Shown here: positions 1-10,626 of the stretch, one piece after another
Position numbering within the stretch: the stretch's first letter is position 1
Layout of the letters: each line of letters opens with the position of its first letter
DNA from: Acanthaster planci
Lineage: Eukaryota > Echinodermata > Asteroidea > Valvatida > Acanthasteridae
Assembly: GCF_001949145.1 (NCBI RefSeq)
Contig: NW_019091355.1
Span: 2,570,209 to 2,634,208, forward strand
Direction: 5' to 3'
DNA length: 64,000 nt
Made by a program: the position numbers and the translations under genes
Notes under the pieces: model-generated
What the model was told of the DNA's origin: nothing
Seen by the model: only the letters and a program-made list of their open reading frames with translations
Databases searched by the model: none

Positions 1-1035
1 TTGCTTTAAAAATAGCAATTGTAGCCAGTGCACAGCCAGGACTTTTTTCCCATCATAAAATAGAATTTTAAGCCCAATTAACTCATTTTCTCTGTCCTAG
101 TTTTGCTGACGTTGGCACAGTTTTTCTTCAAATTTCTGTCTTGCCCCAGTGTGCCTCTCTGCCTTCCCAGCTACTGGTTTCAATGGTTGAATACATTGCG
201 TGTACAAATACATGTACATGTACTGTTTGTTTATACACTTTCATTTTGTACATCTTAAAGAAATTTGCAAAGAAGCACATATTATATTCCAGACTGTACT
301 GGATTGCTTCTGGCTCATAATCAGTCCTTTCGCCAGCAGTATGCTCCGGCAGAGCAAGACAAGCTGGGCAATGCACATCACAGCATAATTCAACAGGACT
401 GGATGGGTGGCCTAGATTGGTATTACCACAGGATGTTGACCTGCCTTGTATTGTGAGAGGCCGGCCCAACGCGGCTTAGTTGTGGCTTACACAACACCAG
501 GGAAGTGGTCTAGTTCCAAGTGCTACCGCACCGCCACACGGATATGTGACAAATGCTTGACCGACAGCGACTAATTTTTTTTTCCAAGTAACAACTGTAG
601 TCTCGAACCACGTCGAGAAAGTTCGGAGCTTGCCCAATGCATTTTGTCTAGGGGGAAAACCAACGTGGTGACATTACACTCATTTGCTCCACAGTGTCTG
701 GCCTGAATTTGCCTTCTGCAGGTTACATGCAGTTCCAACGATGTAGGTAAACTGTTTTTCCCCCATGACAGCTGTTGATCTGTCCAGCATCAGCATAATT
801 CCAGCCTCACTAATGACACTGTTGCTTAAAATCACATTGACTTTATAATCCAAGGAAAAGAATACTTTTCAGAAACTTTTAGGCTCCCCATTGAATGAAA
901 TGCACGTATTTTGTGTGTACATGTACATGTGACATGCACAGTACACTGTACTTTGTAGCACAAGTCGCATTGTAGGGGTGAGTTTTAAAAATTCTAGTCT
1001 GTGGTGAAATTTTCCCCGGATTTGCTTGCTGCCAG
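1..1035. other. 5' flank or 5' intron of the RASSF-like gene
   Basis: I recognise no coding exon here. A mildly CpG-rich stretch at about 460-660 could hold an upstream non-coding exon or promoter, but no core element is clear. Two blocks of the palindrome TACATGTA lie at about 208-222 and 921-930. The segment ends in a pyrimidine-rich tract and AG at 1034-1035 that looks like a splice acceptor for the first coding exon, so part of this DNA is probably a 5' intron. Confidence 0.4.
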
Positions 1036-1155
1036 ATAGTTGCAGCTGATGTTTATGTTTTCCTGGATGTCAACGTGCCTACCATACTGAAGCCCTATGG
1101 ATTCCCAAGATCTGCAGGAACACCAAGATCGGTTCTACAGAACCATCATTCAAAG
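1036..1155 (+). CDS. RASSF2/4/6: RASSF-like first coding exon (5' UTR 1036-1096, coding 1097-1155)
   Basis: An acceptor-like tract ends at 1035. The ATG at 1097 is the first in this frame after an in-frame TGA at 1088-1090, so the N-terminus is set here unless an upstream coding exon splices in. The exon encodes 19 residues (MDSQDLQEHQ...) plus two bases of the next codon, and ends at a CAAAG/GTTTGT donor. The two-base overhang pairs with exon 2 to give Ser20. Confidence 0.75.
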
Positions 1156-4100
1156 GTTTGTACATTTCCTCATCGGTCTTTACATGAATAAACTCATTGT
1201 ACTGAAAGTAAAAGTCCTGTATATGTGTCTTACATGTTACGTAAACACTGGACAATCAAGTGTTGACGTTTTCACCAGTTGTGCTTGCTGCACAGCTTCA
1301 ATTTCTAGTGGATCGAACGTTCCATTGTTTAGATATTAATTTGTGGCTCTTTTGTTTTCTTTTGCACCCCTGACTAGAGTTCCACTTTTACTTCCACTTT
1401 GCAGTGTTTGCTGGTTTCTATTGTAATTGAATGATATCATTTGTCATTTCAGTGGAACGTTCATGTCCCAGTTGAAAACATTCAACATGCATCTGAGTGA
1501 CAGCAAGACCAACCAGGAACTGGAAGTCATTCAGGTGAGCAGGTTCCCAATGACCATTGCGGAAGAACGTCATGTACGTACAGCCCAAGACATATCCAGC
1601 CACCAGAGTAAGCCTTTTGGGAGTTAAATTTGAACAAAATCTGGTACCCTGATTTAGCTGTAAATCTGATTGCACATAAACATACCAATTTGAATTCCCC
1701 AGGCTAATGCTGTTGCTATACCTCGGGATTCAGAGTAACCTTTTGCATAGCGACCACCGTCCCTGGAATGGACTGGTTCCTTTGTGCCCTTCTTATCCAT
1801 TGAAAAAATAATGTGTATTGAGGCAAGCTGTCTCTTATGTACATGTACATTATACCGAGGAAAAGCTTGCCCCAAATCATGAGGTATACCAGTAGTGTCT
1901 TCAGTACGGAGAATTCAAATTGGTATGTTCAGGTGAATTTAAAAAACTCGGACACCAGATTTTATTCAAACTTAACCTGCAAAAGGTTTATGAGATGACT
2001 TTACTGTGGTGGTAAGGTAGTGACAGCACTAAGGTGAAGCCTGTGCTCCCCTCCCTGTTTTGTCATAGCGACTCTAGCTGGAAGCAGATTCACTTTCTCT
2101 TGTAGCTAAGACTGCATGGGGACAGGACTTCTACTGAGGAGAGGGGGGTACGTGACCTTCCCCAACCAGTCAGTAGTTATGCCACTGTGCAGTAGTTCCA
2201 TGCTTATGTACAGGAGGAGGTCGAAAAATTACATGTACCACATCAATGCAGTCAACAATTGTTTTGTTACATCCTCGCAGGGCAAGAAATGAAATAAATC
2301 CCGGCGTCAACCTCTGATAACTGCAGGCTTTCCTGTTGGATAAGCAGTTGTCGTTCCCAGTCTCAAGTGTGCATGCGGGCTTGGCTTGTGCTTACAACAT
2401 GAAGTGTTTTATGAGGTTGACCCGTGAAACATGATTTTTTTTTACATCAGCCAGGTGATACATTCTCCACCAACGAAATTACAGTATCCAAGCACATGAT
2501 GTGACAAAAATTGTCTAATGCCCCTCCATGCAGGGTTGGGAAACCTTGTTGAGCACTTGGCTTTTAATGTTGTGGTTTTTGCAGGAGAATGGAATGCCTG
2601 TTCTGTTTGGCATGCTCAAGATTTACTGGGGAACGCAAAAAGTGATTCGCCTGAAACAGGAAGAGCTGAGCTGGAAACGCCGAAGCACGCGCGTCGTGTT
2701 CGAAAATGGCCTGGACGAGCATCTCCTTAGCATCCTGAAGAGTGGTGGCGAGAATAAAGGCTCCGTCACAAAGCCATCAGATCACAAGGAATCAGATAGT
2801 CGGAGCAGTGAGGATCAGAAGCCGTCTGGCCAGACGCACACTGACAGGAGCTCGGAGCAGACGGGAGCGGGGGCCGACAACGGAGCAGATGAGGAGGGCG
2901 CTGAGGAAGACAGAGATACGTTGGGGGAGAAAGTAGTAATGAGGGCTGGCCAGACGTCCACCGTGCCACGAAGGTGCAACCTGCAGAGGAGGACGATGTC
3001 ATTCAGCGGCCATCTCTACAACAGTAAGGTGAGTATCGTTGGTCTGCATTTGTGCTAAATGGTGTGAGTAGGTTCCAGTGTCATACATCGTGAGACTGGG
3101 ATCAGAATGTTGCGTTCAAGTTCAGTACTGACTTAAATAAGAAACCACTCCAAAATCAGACAGAGCTGATCGGATCATATGCAGCAAGGTATGAGNNNNN
3201 NNNNNNNAGATTGGATTGGGCTTGTCTCTCTAGTAGGTGCCATCTTATTAGCTCACTGTATCCAGAGAGTCATAATTTCTTGATAGGGATTTTATTCACA
3301 ACATGTAGGTGAACATTCATGCACACTTTATCTGCATGTACATGAACCTGGTCATTTGTTTGTTTCACTGTGCATGTAGTTTAGAAAACTTGGAAAAAAA
3401 ATGTATTTTTCTCCTATTGTGGACACTTCTTAAAATGACTATGATGTCCATGACTCTTCCCTGTTTTTTTGTCTCAGATAACTTTAATCCCAAAACACCC
3501 CTCTGAAAAAGTGTCCATCAGAGATTGAGAATCACTGTGTGGACCATGGCAAGTTCATAGAGGTTTTTTGAGACCCTACAAATTGTAGATCTCTTGTCCT
3601 CAGGTCCATAAAGGGTGTGTAAATCAAACTCACTTGTACATGTACATAAACTGATCTGCCACTTGTCTCCTCTCAGACTGCAGCATTCAGGCCCAAGTAC
3701 GGAACCGTGTCCAACGTGAGGGTGTCCAGCAGGCAGACAACATACGAAGTCATCGCCTTACTGCTAAAGAAGTTTGCCGTGGAGAACAGACTGGACGAGT
3801 TCAACCTGTACTCTGTCTTGCATAACGGAGGTCGGTACCCTTTCATCAAACTCTGAAAGATTTGTCCATCACATCCTGTCATAAATTTCAGATTAGTAAA
3901 ACTGTCTTTTAAGAAAACTTCCCAAAGGCTTGCCGTCTCAGCCGCCTCCTCCCTTACCCAACCTGTGGATTATTCTGAAGTTTCAACAAAGTCTAAGTGT
4001 CTGCATCCTAACAGCTTTTTCATTCCTTTTCAGATGCGTACAAATACGTCACTGTGGTATTTCAGGTGCAAGAAGGCCATCGGCTTGGATGTGCTGTGCA

Positions 4101-5933
4101 CCATTCATTCCCACCCACATACATGTACTTATTCTTCCGAATAGGCTACGAAGCTCTTACGCGTAAATTTTGTCATTTGGAATACCAAATTGATTCCTAA
4201 ATCCTAAAACCCCAACCATTGGAAACACCACTTAAGCTCCCCACTTTCTTTATTTCGAGATAACGATCTCAGATTTGATGTCTTCCACAGAAACGCACGC
4301 ATTCCAAATGAACGACTTTCCACTGCTGAAGAGAGTGCAGCTGGGCCCTAATGAAAATGTGGCCAAGATATTTATCAAGGAGAAGAAGTCAGATGAGATA
4401 TCTCCTGAGGTAAGCACCCTGACCTGTCTTATAGACTAATCTAACAACAACAATCAGAAGCCATTCAGTACTGCCTTGGCACCATGTCGAGATGCTGGTG
4501 GTATACACACGACGGGGTCCTCTCCAGCTGATGAGACCCTTGCCCAACCAAGAGAGGGCGCAATTTACCCAGCAACAGAGGCCCCTTTGGTGGGAACTGC
4601 ACTTCTGAACTGCAGGTTCACAAGCAACTATGAAATGCACTTGTTACAGTCACAAAGTGAACACTCCTTACCAGCATGGTTTTTTTAACCGATGAGGGGG
4701 TGCTTCTGCTCGAGGCAGATCAGAGCTGTATGGACTGATGGCCGTGCACTGTGTTTACATGTGCACTTTCCTATGGAGCCACCTCGGGCCCAGAGTCCAC
4801 TGAGCCCCATAGGAAAACACATGGGTAAACAAAGTGTGACGTCATCAGTGCAGAGGTCTGTAGGGTGTTGCCAGTTGCCAACATGCACATGTACCTCGTG
4901 CTCGAGAACGCACATGAGGGCAGTGCCACCAGCAGGACTGGATTATTCAATCAGAATTTTTTGTTTCCGTGATAACGACAGGTTGCGGGATATGTGAATC
5001 TGCGCATCCCTGAGTTGAAAGCCATCTTGAGAAAGTTCCAAGAAGAGGAAGAGAAAGAAGTCATGAAGATTCGGCAGAGGTAATGTGAACGTCTCACAAG
5101 CAGTTGGGTCTAAATAAGATCAAGGCATAAAAAACGTGGCGTATGCAATTCGCTCGTTTGAAGTTGGCTGAACTAATGACTGAATGAGACAGGGGTCGAA
5201 ATTAAATTCATTCTCTTGGTGGCCTCTTGGTGGCCCACAGAGCTCTTGTCATCACCACACGAGCCAGTGCCTTCTGAATGATAATTGCACTTGATGTCCG
5301 TGTTCGGTTACACCTGCCCCTTGCAAAATCAGAGAGTAAAATATTTTGTTCATACCTGGCATTTGTGCACCAATCCCTTCAGCGTAGTTTGTCAGTTTGT
5401 TAATTTCAGCTTATGTCATTCACCTGTGTTATTCTCTCCTAGATATGTCCAATACAGAGCCACCCTAAATAAGAAATTGGCTTTACTTAAAGCAGAGATG
5501 TAAGTAGATTATCCTTGTCTTCCAAAAATAACAGTGTTGCCTGTGTCAGTTTGGCTTCCCATTAGCCGAATCTATCTGTTCCCCTTGAGTCGAAATTTTT
5601 ACCCAAATGGTTTTATTTACACATTTACACAGACCTGCAACTTTTCCTCGGATCAGCTGATTTCCTCGTGTTTCACTTCACACTCATGCTACGGAATATT
5701 AAAAAGCACCACACAAAGTCTTATAGAGATTGGAATTTCCTCGTTTTTGTCAAGTCCAAGTTGCACACCTGATTTATTACACCTTAAATATTTGAAAACC
5801 TTCCAAAGTGTTTTTATTTTTCTTTGTGTGTTTTTTTTTTTCGTTTTTTCCCAGAGAAAAGGAGGCAAAGTTCAATGCGAAGCACAAAAACAAAGAGAAG
5901 AAGAAAAGCAAGAAGAGCAAGGGTAAGAAATAA
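1097..5933 (+). CDS. RASSF2/4/6: RASSF2/4/6-like Ras-association and SARAH domain protein, 8 coding exons
   Basis: The model joins 1097-1155, 1453-1534, 2585-3028, 3677-3830, 4291-4409, 4982-5079, 5443-5499 and 5855-5933. All introns are GT-AG, phases match throughout, and the product is 363 residues against roughly 320-370 in vertebrate RASSF2/4/6. Residues 21-60 contain a short LKTFN-type segment and a GMLKIYWG motif equivalent to the family's conserved N-terminal LLNISWG region. Residues about 70-175 are a low-complexity S/E/D-rich linker. A GHLYNSK motif at about 189-195 leads into the Ras-association domain (about 196-286). A SARAH helix follows (about 288-337), and the protein ends in a tail of alternating Lys/Ser/Glu. 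Family knowledge: these proteins bind K-Ras-type GTPases through RA and MST1/2 (Hippo) kinases through SARAH, acting as cytoplasmic and nuclear growth-suppressive scaffolds. The RA-SARAH sequence is closer to RASSF2/4/6 than to RASSF1/3/5. The Lys-rich tail is an extension that I do not recall in vertebrate members. The domain call is strong; exact co-orthology is inference. Confidence 0.93.
1453..1534 (+). CDS. RASSF2/4/6: RASSF-like exon 2
   Basis: The exon lies between a TTTCAG acceptor and a CAG/GTGAGC donor. It is 82 bases: it completes Ser20 and encodes residues 21-47. The LKTFN segment matches the LKTYN segment near the N-terminus of vertebrate RASSF2 and RASSF4. It leaves in phase 0. 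Confidence 0.85.
1535..2584 (+). other. RASSF-like intron 2
   Basis: A 1050-base GT-AG intron. It holds the 251-base inverted-repeat element at 1679-1929 and scattered TACATGTA sites. I see no coding potential beyond the flanking exons. Confidence 0.75.
1679..1929. mobile_element. MITE-like element with perfect 19-bp terminal inverted repeats
   Basis: The 19 bases at 1679-1697 (starting AACATACC, ending TTGAATTC) are repeated exactly, inverted, at 1911-1929. The 213-base interior has no open reading frame for a transposase and contains a TACATGTA. Size, perfect short ends and an intronic position fit a non-autonomous DNA transposon. No target-site duplication could be fixed with certainty. 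Confidence 0.6.
2585..3028 (+). CDS. RASSF2/4/6: RASSF-like exon 3 (conserved N-region plus charged linker)
   Basis: This is a 444-base, phase 0/0 exon with acceptor TTTTTGCAG and donor AAG/GTGAGT. It encodes residues 48-195. It opens with the conserved GMLKIYWG stretch, continues through a hydrophilic linker rich in Ser, Glu, Asp and Gly with several Arg clusters, and ends with RRTMSFSGHLYNSK, which corresponds to the motif immediately before the RA domain in RASSF2/4. The linker is the least conserved part of the family. Confidence 0.9.
3029..3676 (+). other. RASSF-like intron 3 with assembly gap
   Basis: A GT-AG intron between the linker exon and the RA-domain exon. A run of 12 N at 3196-3207 marks an assembly gap or masked bases, so true intron length is uncertain. 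Otherwise it is ordinary T-rich intron sequence. Confidence 0.8.
3677..3830 (+). CDS. RASSF2/4/6: RASSF-like exon 4 (first half of RA domain)
   Basis: It is entered from a CTCTCAG acceptor in phase 0 and leaves with one base of Glu247 at a GGAG/GTCGGT donor. Residues 196-246 carry the ubiquitin-like start of the RA domain: the FRPKYGTVSNVRV strand-turn-strand, then the helix VIALLLKKFAVEN, then FNLYSVLHNG. This is the best-conserved block of the gene and the surest part of the identification. Confidence 0.95.
3831..4290 (+). other. RASSF-like intron 4
   Basis: A 460-base intron splitting the RA domain after the first base of Glu247. Nothing else recognised in it. Confidence 0.8.
4291..4409 (+). 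CDS. RASSF2/4/6: RASSF-like exon 5 (second half of RA domain)
   Basis: The acceptor is TTCCACAG and the donor GAG/GTAAGC. The exon completes Glu247 and encodes residues 248-286, with the family signature FPLLKRVQLGPNENVAKIFIKE, equivalent to the YPLI.RIL.GPCE..SKVFLME region of RASSF2/4. It ends in phase 0, just before the SARAH helix. Confidence 0.94.
4550..4730 (-). repeat. Dispersed repeat family R170, copy A (minus orientation, in intron 5)
   Basis: Read on the minus strand this matches the plus-strand copies at about 29980-30142 and 47218-47405. Shared blocks in order are CGAGCAGAAGCACCCC, GGAGTGTTCA, TGCATTTC.TAGT, GTTCC.ACCAAAGG and TGCCCTCTCT. The copies are clearly diverged. No tRNA-like boxes or poly-A tail were found, so whether it is a SINE, a LINE fragment or a DNA element is open. 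Confidence 0.6.
4735..4848. repeat. Imperfect hairpin containing a CRE-like TGACGTCA
   Basis: The two halves fold back on each other. The left half (CTGATG..., GTTTACATGTG, TTCCTATGG) is the reverse complement of the right half (CCATAGGAA, CACATGGGTAAAC, TGACGTCATCAG) with small gaps. TGACGTCA at 4837-4844 is a full CRE palindrome inside the right arm. It abuts repeat copy A; the two together fill most of intron 5. Confidence 0.5.
4982..5079 (+). CDS. RASSF2/4/6: RASSF-like exon 6 (first part of SARAH helix)
   Basis: It begins after an AACGACAG acceptor and encodes residues 287-318 plus two bases of Arg319. The sequence VAGYVNLRIPELKAILRKF followed by an EEEEKEV run is the SARAH dimerisation helix; family members use it to bind MST1/2 kinases. 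The donor is AG/GTAATG. Confidence 0.93.
5443..5499 (+). CDS. RASSF2/4/6: RASSF-like exon 7 (end of SARAH helix)
   Basis: A 57-base exon completing Arg319 and encoding residues 320-337 (YVQYRATLNKKLALLKAE), the last turns of the SARAH coiled coil. The acceptor is a CT-rich tract ending TCCTAG and the donor is AT/GTAAGT. The ATG seen by reading straight through the donor is an artefact: after splicing the codon is ATA (Ile338). Confidence 0.88.
5855..5933 (+). CDS. RASSF2/4/6: RASSF-like exon 8 (Lys-rich C-terminal tail and stop)
   Basis: It follows a long T-rich tract ending CCCAG. It completes Ile338 and encodes 25 residues that become almost pure Lys, Ser and Glu (KEKKKSKKSKGKK), then TAA at 5931-5933. 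Such a tail would act as a nuclear-localisation or acidic-partner or lipid-binding patch; this is inference. An AAGG/GTAAGA string just before the stop resembles a splice donor, so an isoform that bypasses this stop is possible. Confidence 0.8.
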
Positions 5934-6260
5934 AAAAAAAATTATCGTCAGCAACCCCTCGCCGGTTAGAACAACTTCAGGTCTCCAGTCACAAAACTCC
6001 AGCATTTGTAACCTCAGCAGTATCATTGAGACCTTTCACTAGACCAGACGCAAGTAATAGGGAGAACAAAAAATGAAAGACCGCTTTTGTTGCATGGTCT
6101 TAAGAGGTCTCAACTTCTACGTTGAATCTGAGACAATCATGAACCTTCTTAATTCAGTTGAATATCTGTGACTTTAAATGTTCTGCATGCTTAGGGATGT
6201 ACTCAAGCATGCAAGAGAGGTGAGCGAAATGCCCGGTTTTAAGCTGTGTTGTCGTTGAAT

Positions 6261-6381
6261 CCATCACAAGTTCTTTCACAAGACCAGTTACAGTTAACGG
6301 CATGAATAACAAAGCAGCACTTCTGTAGGAATTCAGTTGAGTAGCTTGTAACTTGTCTCAAGACTGGATGACCTGTGATGG
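6261..6381. mobile_element. Inverted-repeat family IR-CCATCACAAG, copy 1
   Basis: A 121-base element. Its first 32 bases (CCATCACAAG..., CACAAGACCAGTTACA) and the reverse complement of its last 35 (CCATCACAGG..., ACAAGTTACA) are clearly related. No coding content. Related copies lie at 27612-27833, 38325-38424 and 52284-52430. Confidence 0.55.
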
Positions 6382-6732
6382 GCTTGCATATATACATGTA
6401 TGTGATGGATTCAAGTACAACACTGTTTACACGTTCATCTGCCACATAAATCTAAAGTATTGTTGATAAATTTGACATCTTTGTAAAATTTTGCATAAGT
6501 GGAGAGAGAATTAACTGTAACTTCCAAAAATGCATTCAAAATTATATGCAAATTGGAGGATTCGGGACTGTTTGGGTAAAAAAAGGGTTCTATTAACTCC
6601 ATTCAAACAACTCGAAAAATATATTTTCTCATGTGGTACCCACTTCCACCAAGCCAGAACACATCAGCCACAGTGTGTCTAATTATAATAACCAACGGTT
6701 TTTAAAATATGCAAATGATCCATAACCAGGGC

Positions 6733-6860
6733 AAGACAGCGGCTAGTGGTTAGCATAGTGAGCGAAAGCCATGCATGGGAGCGAGGTTGATGCAGAGTTC
6801 CTTGAGAGCTTGTGCATGTCCTGACTATGGTAGGATGTTGCTGGAGTGGTAAGGTGCACG
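6733..6860 (+). repeat. Possible tRNA-derived SINE head
   Basis: GGCTAGTGGTTAGCATAGTGAG resembles a pol III A box as found in tRNA-derived SINEs, and GAGGTTGATGCAG about 45 bases on could be a worn B box. The cloverleaf cannot be folded convincingly, so this is not called a tRNA gene. Confidence 0.3.
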
Positions 6861-8769
6861 TTATCTCTTCAGCATACCAGCGTTTGCTGTGTTTTCACAG
6901 AAAGGCATAGTCTGGTTCCCTGTCAGCATGCTTCCTCTAAAACAAAAGTCAGGTAGCTGAAAGTATCATTACTAGACCAAACTTGGAGGAATTCCTCCCG
7001 GTTCTGAAAAAAAATATTGCCAATGAAATTAAATCATAAATGCTCAGGTACCTCTGAGTGTAAAATTTGTGTATTTATGAGCCAATGCCAAGTCAGAAAA
7101 ACAGTTTCAGGTGTAAGGTTGAAGAACTGTGATTTAAGTATGCCTTTATAGCCTATTGTCAGGTCAGGGAATCAGACTAAGAATTACATCTCATGCATTA
7201 TTGTGTGACCCATGATCAAACTCACCACCCAGTGTCACACATGGCATCACCCACCCTTCATTTAACATGTTTTTATATTTCATATGCCACCTAAATGAGG
7301 TTCATCAGCATTACATACGTGTATCTCCAATTATGATGTACTTGATAATCTGTCCAGTGACCTATGTAGCATCATTTCATACATGTATCTCCAGTGTGAT
7401 ATATATTTGCTACCATGTGTGAAACTTAAAGATACGTGAAAAATGAAAGATTTTTGATATTTACAAATATTTTTTTCAGTAAAATAAACACATCTATACG
7501 GACACATTCGTCTAATTCACAACTTCACTGTCATTTGTTTCACAATCCACTTCGGCCCTTGTGATCTTCATTTTTGATTAAAATACCTTCATTGCTTTTT
7601 TGTACATGTCTGATACCGTTCTGCCAATAAACTTGACATACAAGAGCGCATGAGAAATGCACATAGAAGAGTTTTGCACATTGTTGGATAACTTGACATT
7701 TCACAAGTCCACCTGTGCATGACGTTTCCCTGTACATATAATATGTGCCGTTGACATGTATTATTAAATAGCCTAGCTGTACCTTCCTCCCCCCGGTGTC
7801 ACAGTCGTAGCCTTTGCCAACCCGTGGTTGGTAAGCCGTGCTTGCCGTCAATACAAAAAACAAATCACTTCCACTAGTATCAGAAACTCCTGCAAAGCAT
7901 TCTAAATAAGGTCACTCAGTTCTACTTAAAATGCCCCCCTTTTGAAATAGTGAATGGTCTAAATCTGCCTCTCGAGGCATCAGCCGGTGTCCTCTCTGTG
8001 ACCGAAGCTTCTGCAGACCAAGGCTTTAATGTGTCACCTACAAGTGACCTGAATTTACAGCTCTCTGGACTGCCAGGCTTCCCAACACGACCCCTGTCTC
8101 TCTCTAGATCCAAAGGAAGCTCCTTTCAATAAACTGTGGGTGAAAGTTGTTCAAAAATTCTACCAATTTTTGTCAACCCTCACCAACTGTGATTCTAATT
8201 TCTACATGTACATGTATTTCCCCAGAAAAATTTGTTTGACTCGGTCTGTGTGAAAATATATTTTGAAAGTATATTTTGGTTAATATCCGAAGTTTTTGTA
8301 ATATGTGTACATACAGAAAAAATGTCAAATGCCAAGTTATATGGTATTATTATATGGTATTGATGATTTGTAAACAGTGAAATTTTAAAGTTTAAATCAT
8401 TGTATATGTACAAAGTAATGTATGGATCAATATCAAGATTTGATTTAGATTGATGAAAGGATATTATATATTTATGAATATTTGGAAGTGCCTGACGATC
8501 TAGGCAATAATACTGAGATGCTCCATACTGCAATGTGTGTGCAGTTGTTAGCGGTAGAGTGGTAGAAAGAGGTAAAGATTCCCATGTACAAGAAAACATT
8601 CCCACCTAACTCGAAGCTACATGACATCTTGAATATTAATCAAACGATGTTGGGTATCAATTCCTGGGTTTGATTTGTGTGTACAGACTGTGCCTTAAGG
8701 AGTGTTAAATGGCACTGGAGAAATATGGTTAATCAAGAGTTTATCAATGTTTGTCACTGATTATATGTG

Positions 8770-8866
8770 TGTATTGTTCAACGATTAAAGTCTACAAAAA
8801 ATAATAAAATCGTACCATAATTCAGTGATTAAAGTCTACAAAAGGTGATAAAATTGGGCTATGTTG
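8770..8866. repeat. Diverged 47-base tandem duplication
   Basis: Two copies of a unit containing GATTAAAGTCTACAAAA and ATAAAATYG follow each other with several differences. AT-rich and non-coding. Confidence 0.6.
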
Positions 8867-9000
8867 ACATAACCAGTGGAGTTCCTGGTCCACCCTACTG
8901 TACGTTTATGTTAATGTGGCTGATGTATCGCATTACATGTAGTTCATGTCTCTTGTACACTCCATTCATTGTCCATTCGTCATTTTAACAACACACATCT

Positions 9001-10626
9001 TCAGCAAGTTTTACCCAATCGAGGGAAGACTTTTTTTCCTGCTTTCATATTTCATATGCAAGGCTGAATATCGTCAACGCGAGATGATGGTGATGACTTT
9101 TTGAAAAGTATTTACACTTGTATGCCCACCATCGTCTCTAATGAGATGTAGATTTTGAAGAATATCGTGGATTTTATCCAGCTGGGAGCATAGTAACTCA
9201 CTGTTGGTGTGTTTCTTATTTGGTGTAGTAAATGGAAATTATGATACTTCTCAAAAAAATATCCACTTTTTGTTGATATGTTCAGAATCCGAGTGTCTCG
9301 TGTGGAGAATGCAAGCAGGTGAATTAATCTTGAAATTGCCGGGTGTTGAACCCATGTCTGTATGGTGTGCAAAGGCGACATATTTCTACAAGAAACTGCA
9401 CACAGCTGCTTGTTTTCCAACGAATGATTGATTGCACTGATTTAACTAATTGCACTGATTTCATATGTCGAGTATTGTTCTAGACTTTTTTCGTTTACAG
9501 AAGATAAAGCAACATAGACGTTGCAGACATTTCTCATTTGGGTTATAAGTCCATAAATGCCAGGTGCTCCAATTTGGTCAATAAAAATTTTAACTGAAAA
9601 ATACGTCTACTAATTTTGTATTCATCACACGCATTCAGTTGAGTAAAGTTTATGCACCTATGCCCTGCTGAAAAAATCCCATCAAATGGGTGCCACTGCC
9701 AGCGAATCGCATTGAAAAACTAACAAATCAAGAATTTCACTTTACTCCGTTCATCCGCAATGATCGTGTTACTCAACATACACAGCGCCCTCAACATGCT
9801 TGCAAAGCATGGGCAAAGTACCCGTTAAAAAAGGATCGTTTGGAGCCATCAAATACACGGCCACTGACTCTATCTCATTGGTCGTGGCCCGAGATTCGCA
9901 AGTCAAAAATTGTTTGTTGTTTACATCGGGCAATTAATATCGGTGACGATGTATCACTCACGAAACGGTGGTGTGGCGAGACAGCATTTCTAGCAGCCAT
10001 GCATTTTTTGGTTGAATTCAAGCGACAGACCAGAATGACACAGGTGAACGGCCTGTGATAATCTTGCGGACACACTGTCCAGTCGGATGAGTAGCAAGCT
10101 GCCAAGTGCAACTTCCCAACAACCGCTAGCTGTAACCACCACTATATTTTTAAAGCATATTGGCGCCCTCGTGGCGAGCAGAAACCCACCACTTGACTGA
10201 TAGAAGTCTTTCATTTGGTATCCATGGCAAAACCCAAAACTATTTTGGACTGAGGGAAATTCTAAAACCGCCTACATGTATCATGCTGGACATGCTATAT
10301 GGAAACCCACAACTAAAAGACTGGCCAGGTACCCCCATTTAAGTTTCTATTTTTGAAGTTCTATGCCTATAAACATTTCGGCACTCCACAAAAATTAAAG
10401 GACATTTTGCCGACCATTTTGTATTAAAATTACGTCTGTTTTCCAGGAAAACATCTGGAACGCGTCTCGTCATTTCATTGTGGTCTGTGTATTAGGAAAA
10501 AAAAGTCACCTTGGAGAACCCAGAACTTATAATTGCCCTAACTTTTTAGGTTTGTTTTATTAACCAAGCTCTCTTGGAAAAAAATGAAAATGTCATTCAA
10601 GTCATAAGATCCTTCCCCTTTTTTTA
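9001..10626. other. Intergenic stretch, no gene recognised
   Basis: Short open frames occur on both strands (for example 9690-10058 plus) but none shows a domain, signal peptide or splice-consistent context. No clear repeat boundary was found. Confidence 0.5.

Larger units (their letters stand above)
5934..9000 (+). other. 3' UTR and downstream flank of the RASSF-like gene
   Basis: After the stop at 5933 no further exon is recognised. Candidate AATAAA polyadenylation signals occur at 7483-7488, 7626-7631 and 8128-8133; which one is used cannot be told. The stretch includes the inverted-repeat copy at 6261-6381, a possible tRNA-derived SINE at about 6733-6860, and a diverged 47-base tandem repeat at about 8770-8866. 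Confidence 0.5.

Noticed and set aside
4692-4997. 101-codon plus-strand frame running into RASSF-like exon 6
   Set aside because: It lies in intron 5, is made of repeat and hairpin sequence, and is in a different frame from the exon.
5534-5926. 130-codon plus-strand frame across the last RASSF-like intron
   Set aside because: It is not in the frame of exon 8 after splicing; the SARAH exon and Lys-rich tail fit only the spliced model.
6733-6800. tRNA gene
   Set aside because: An A-box-like sequence is present, but the B box is poor and no acceptor or anticodon stem can be built, so only a SINE-like remnant is proposed.
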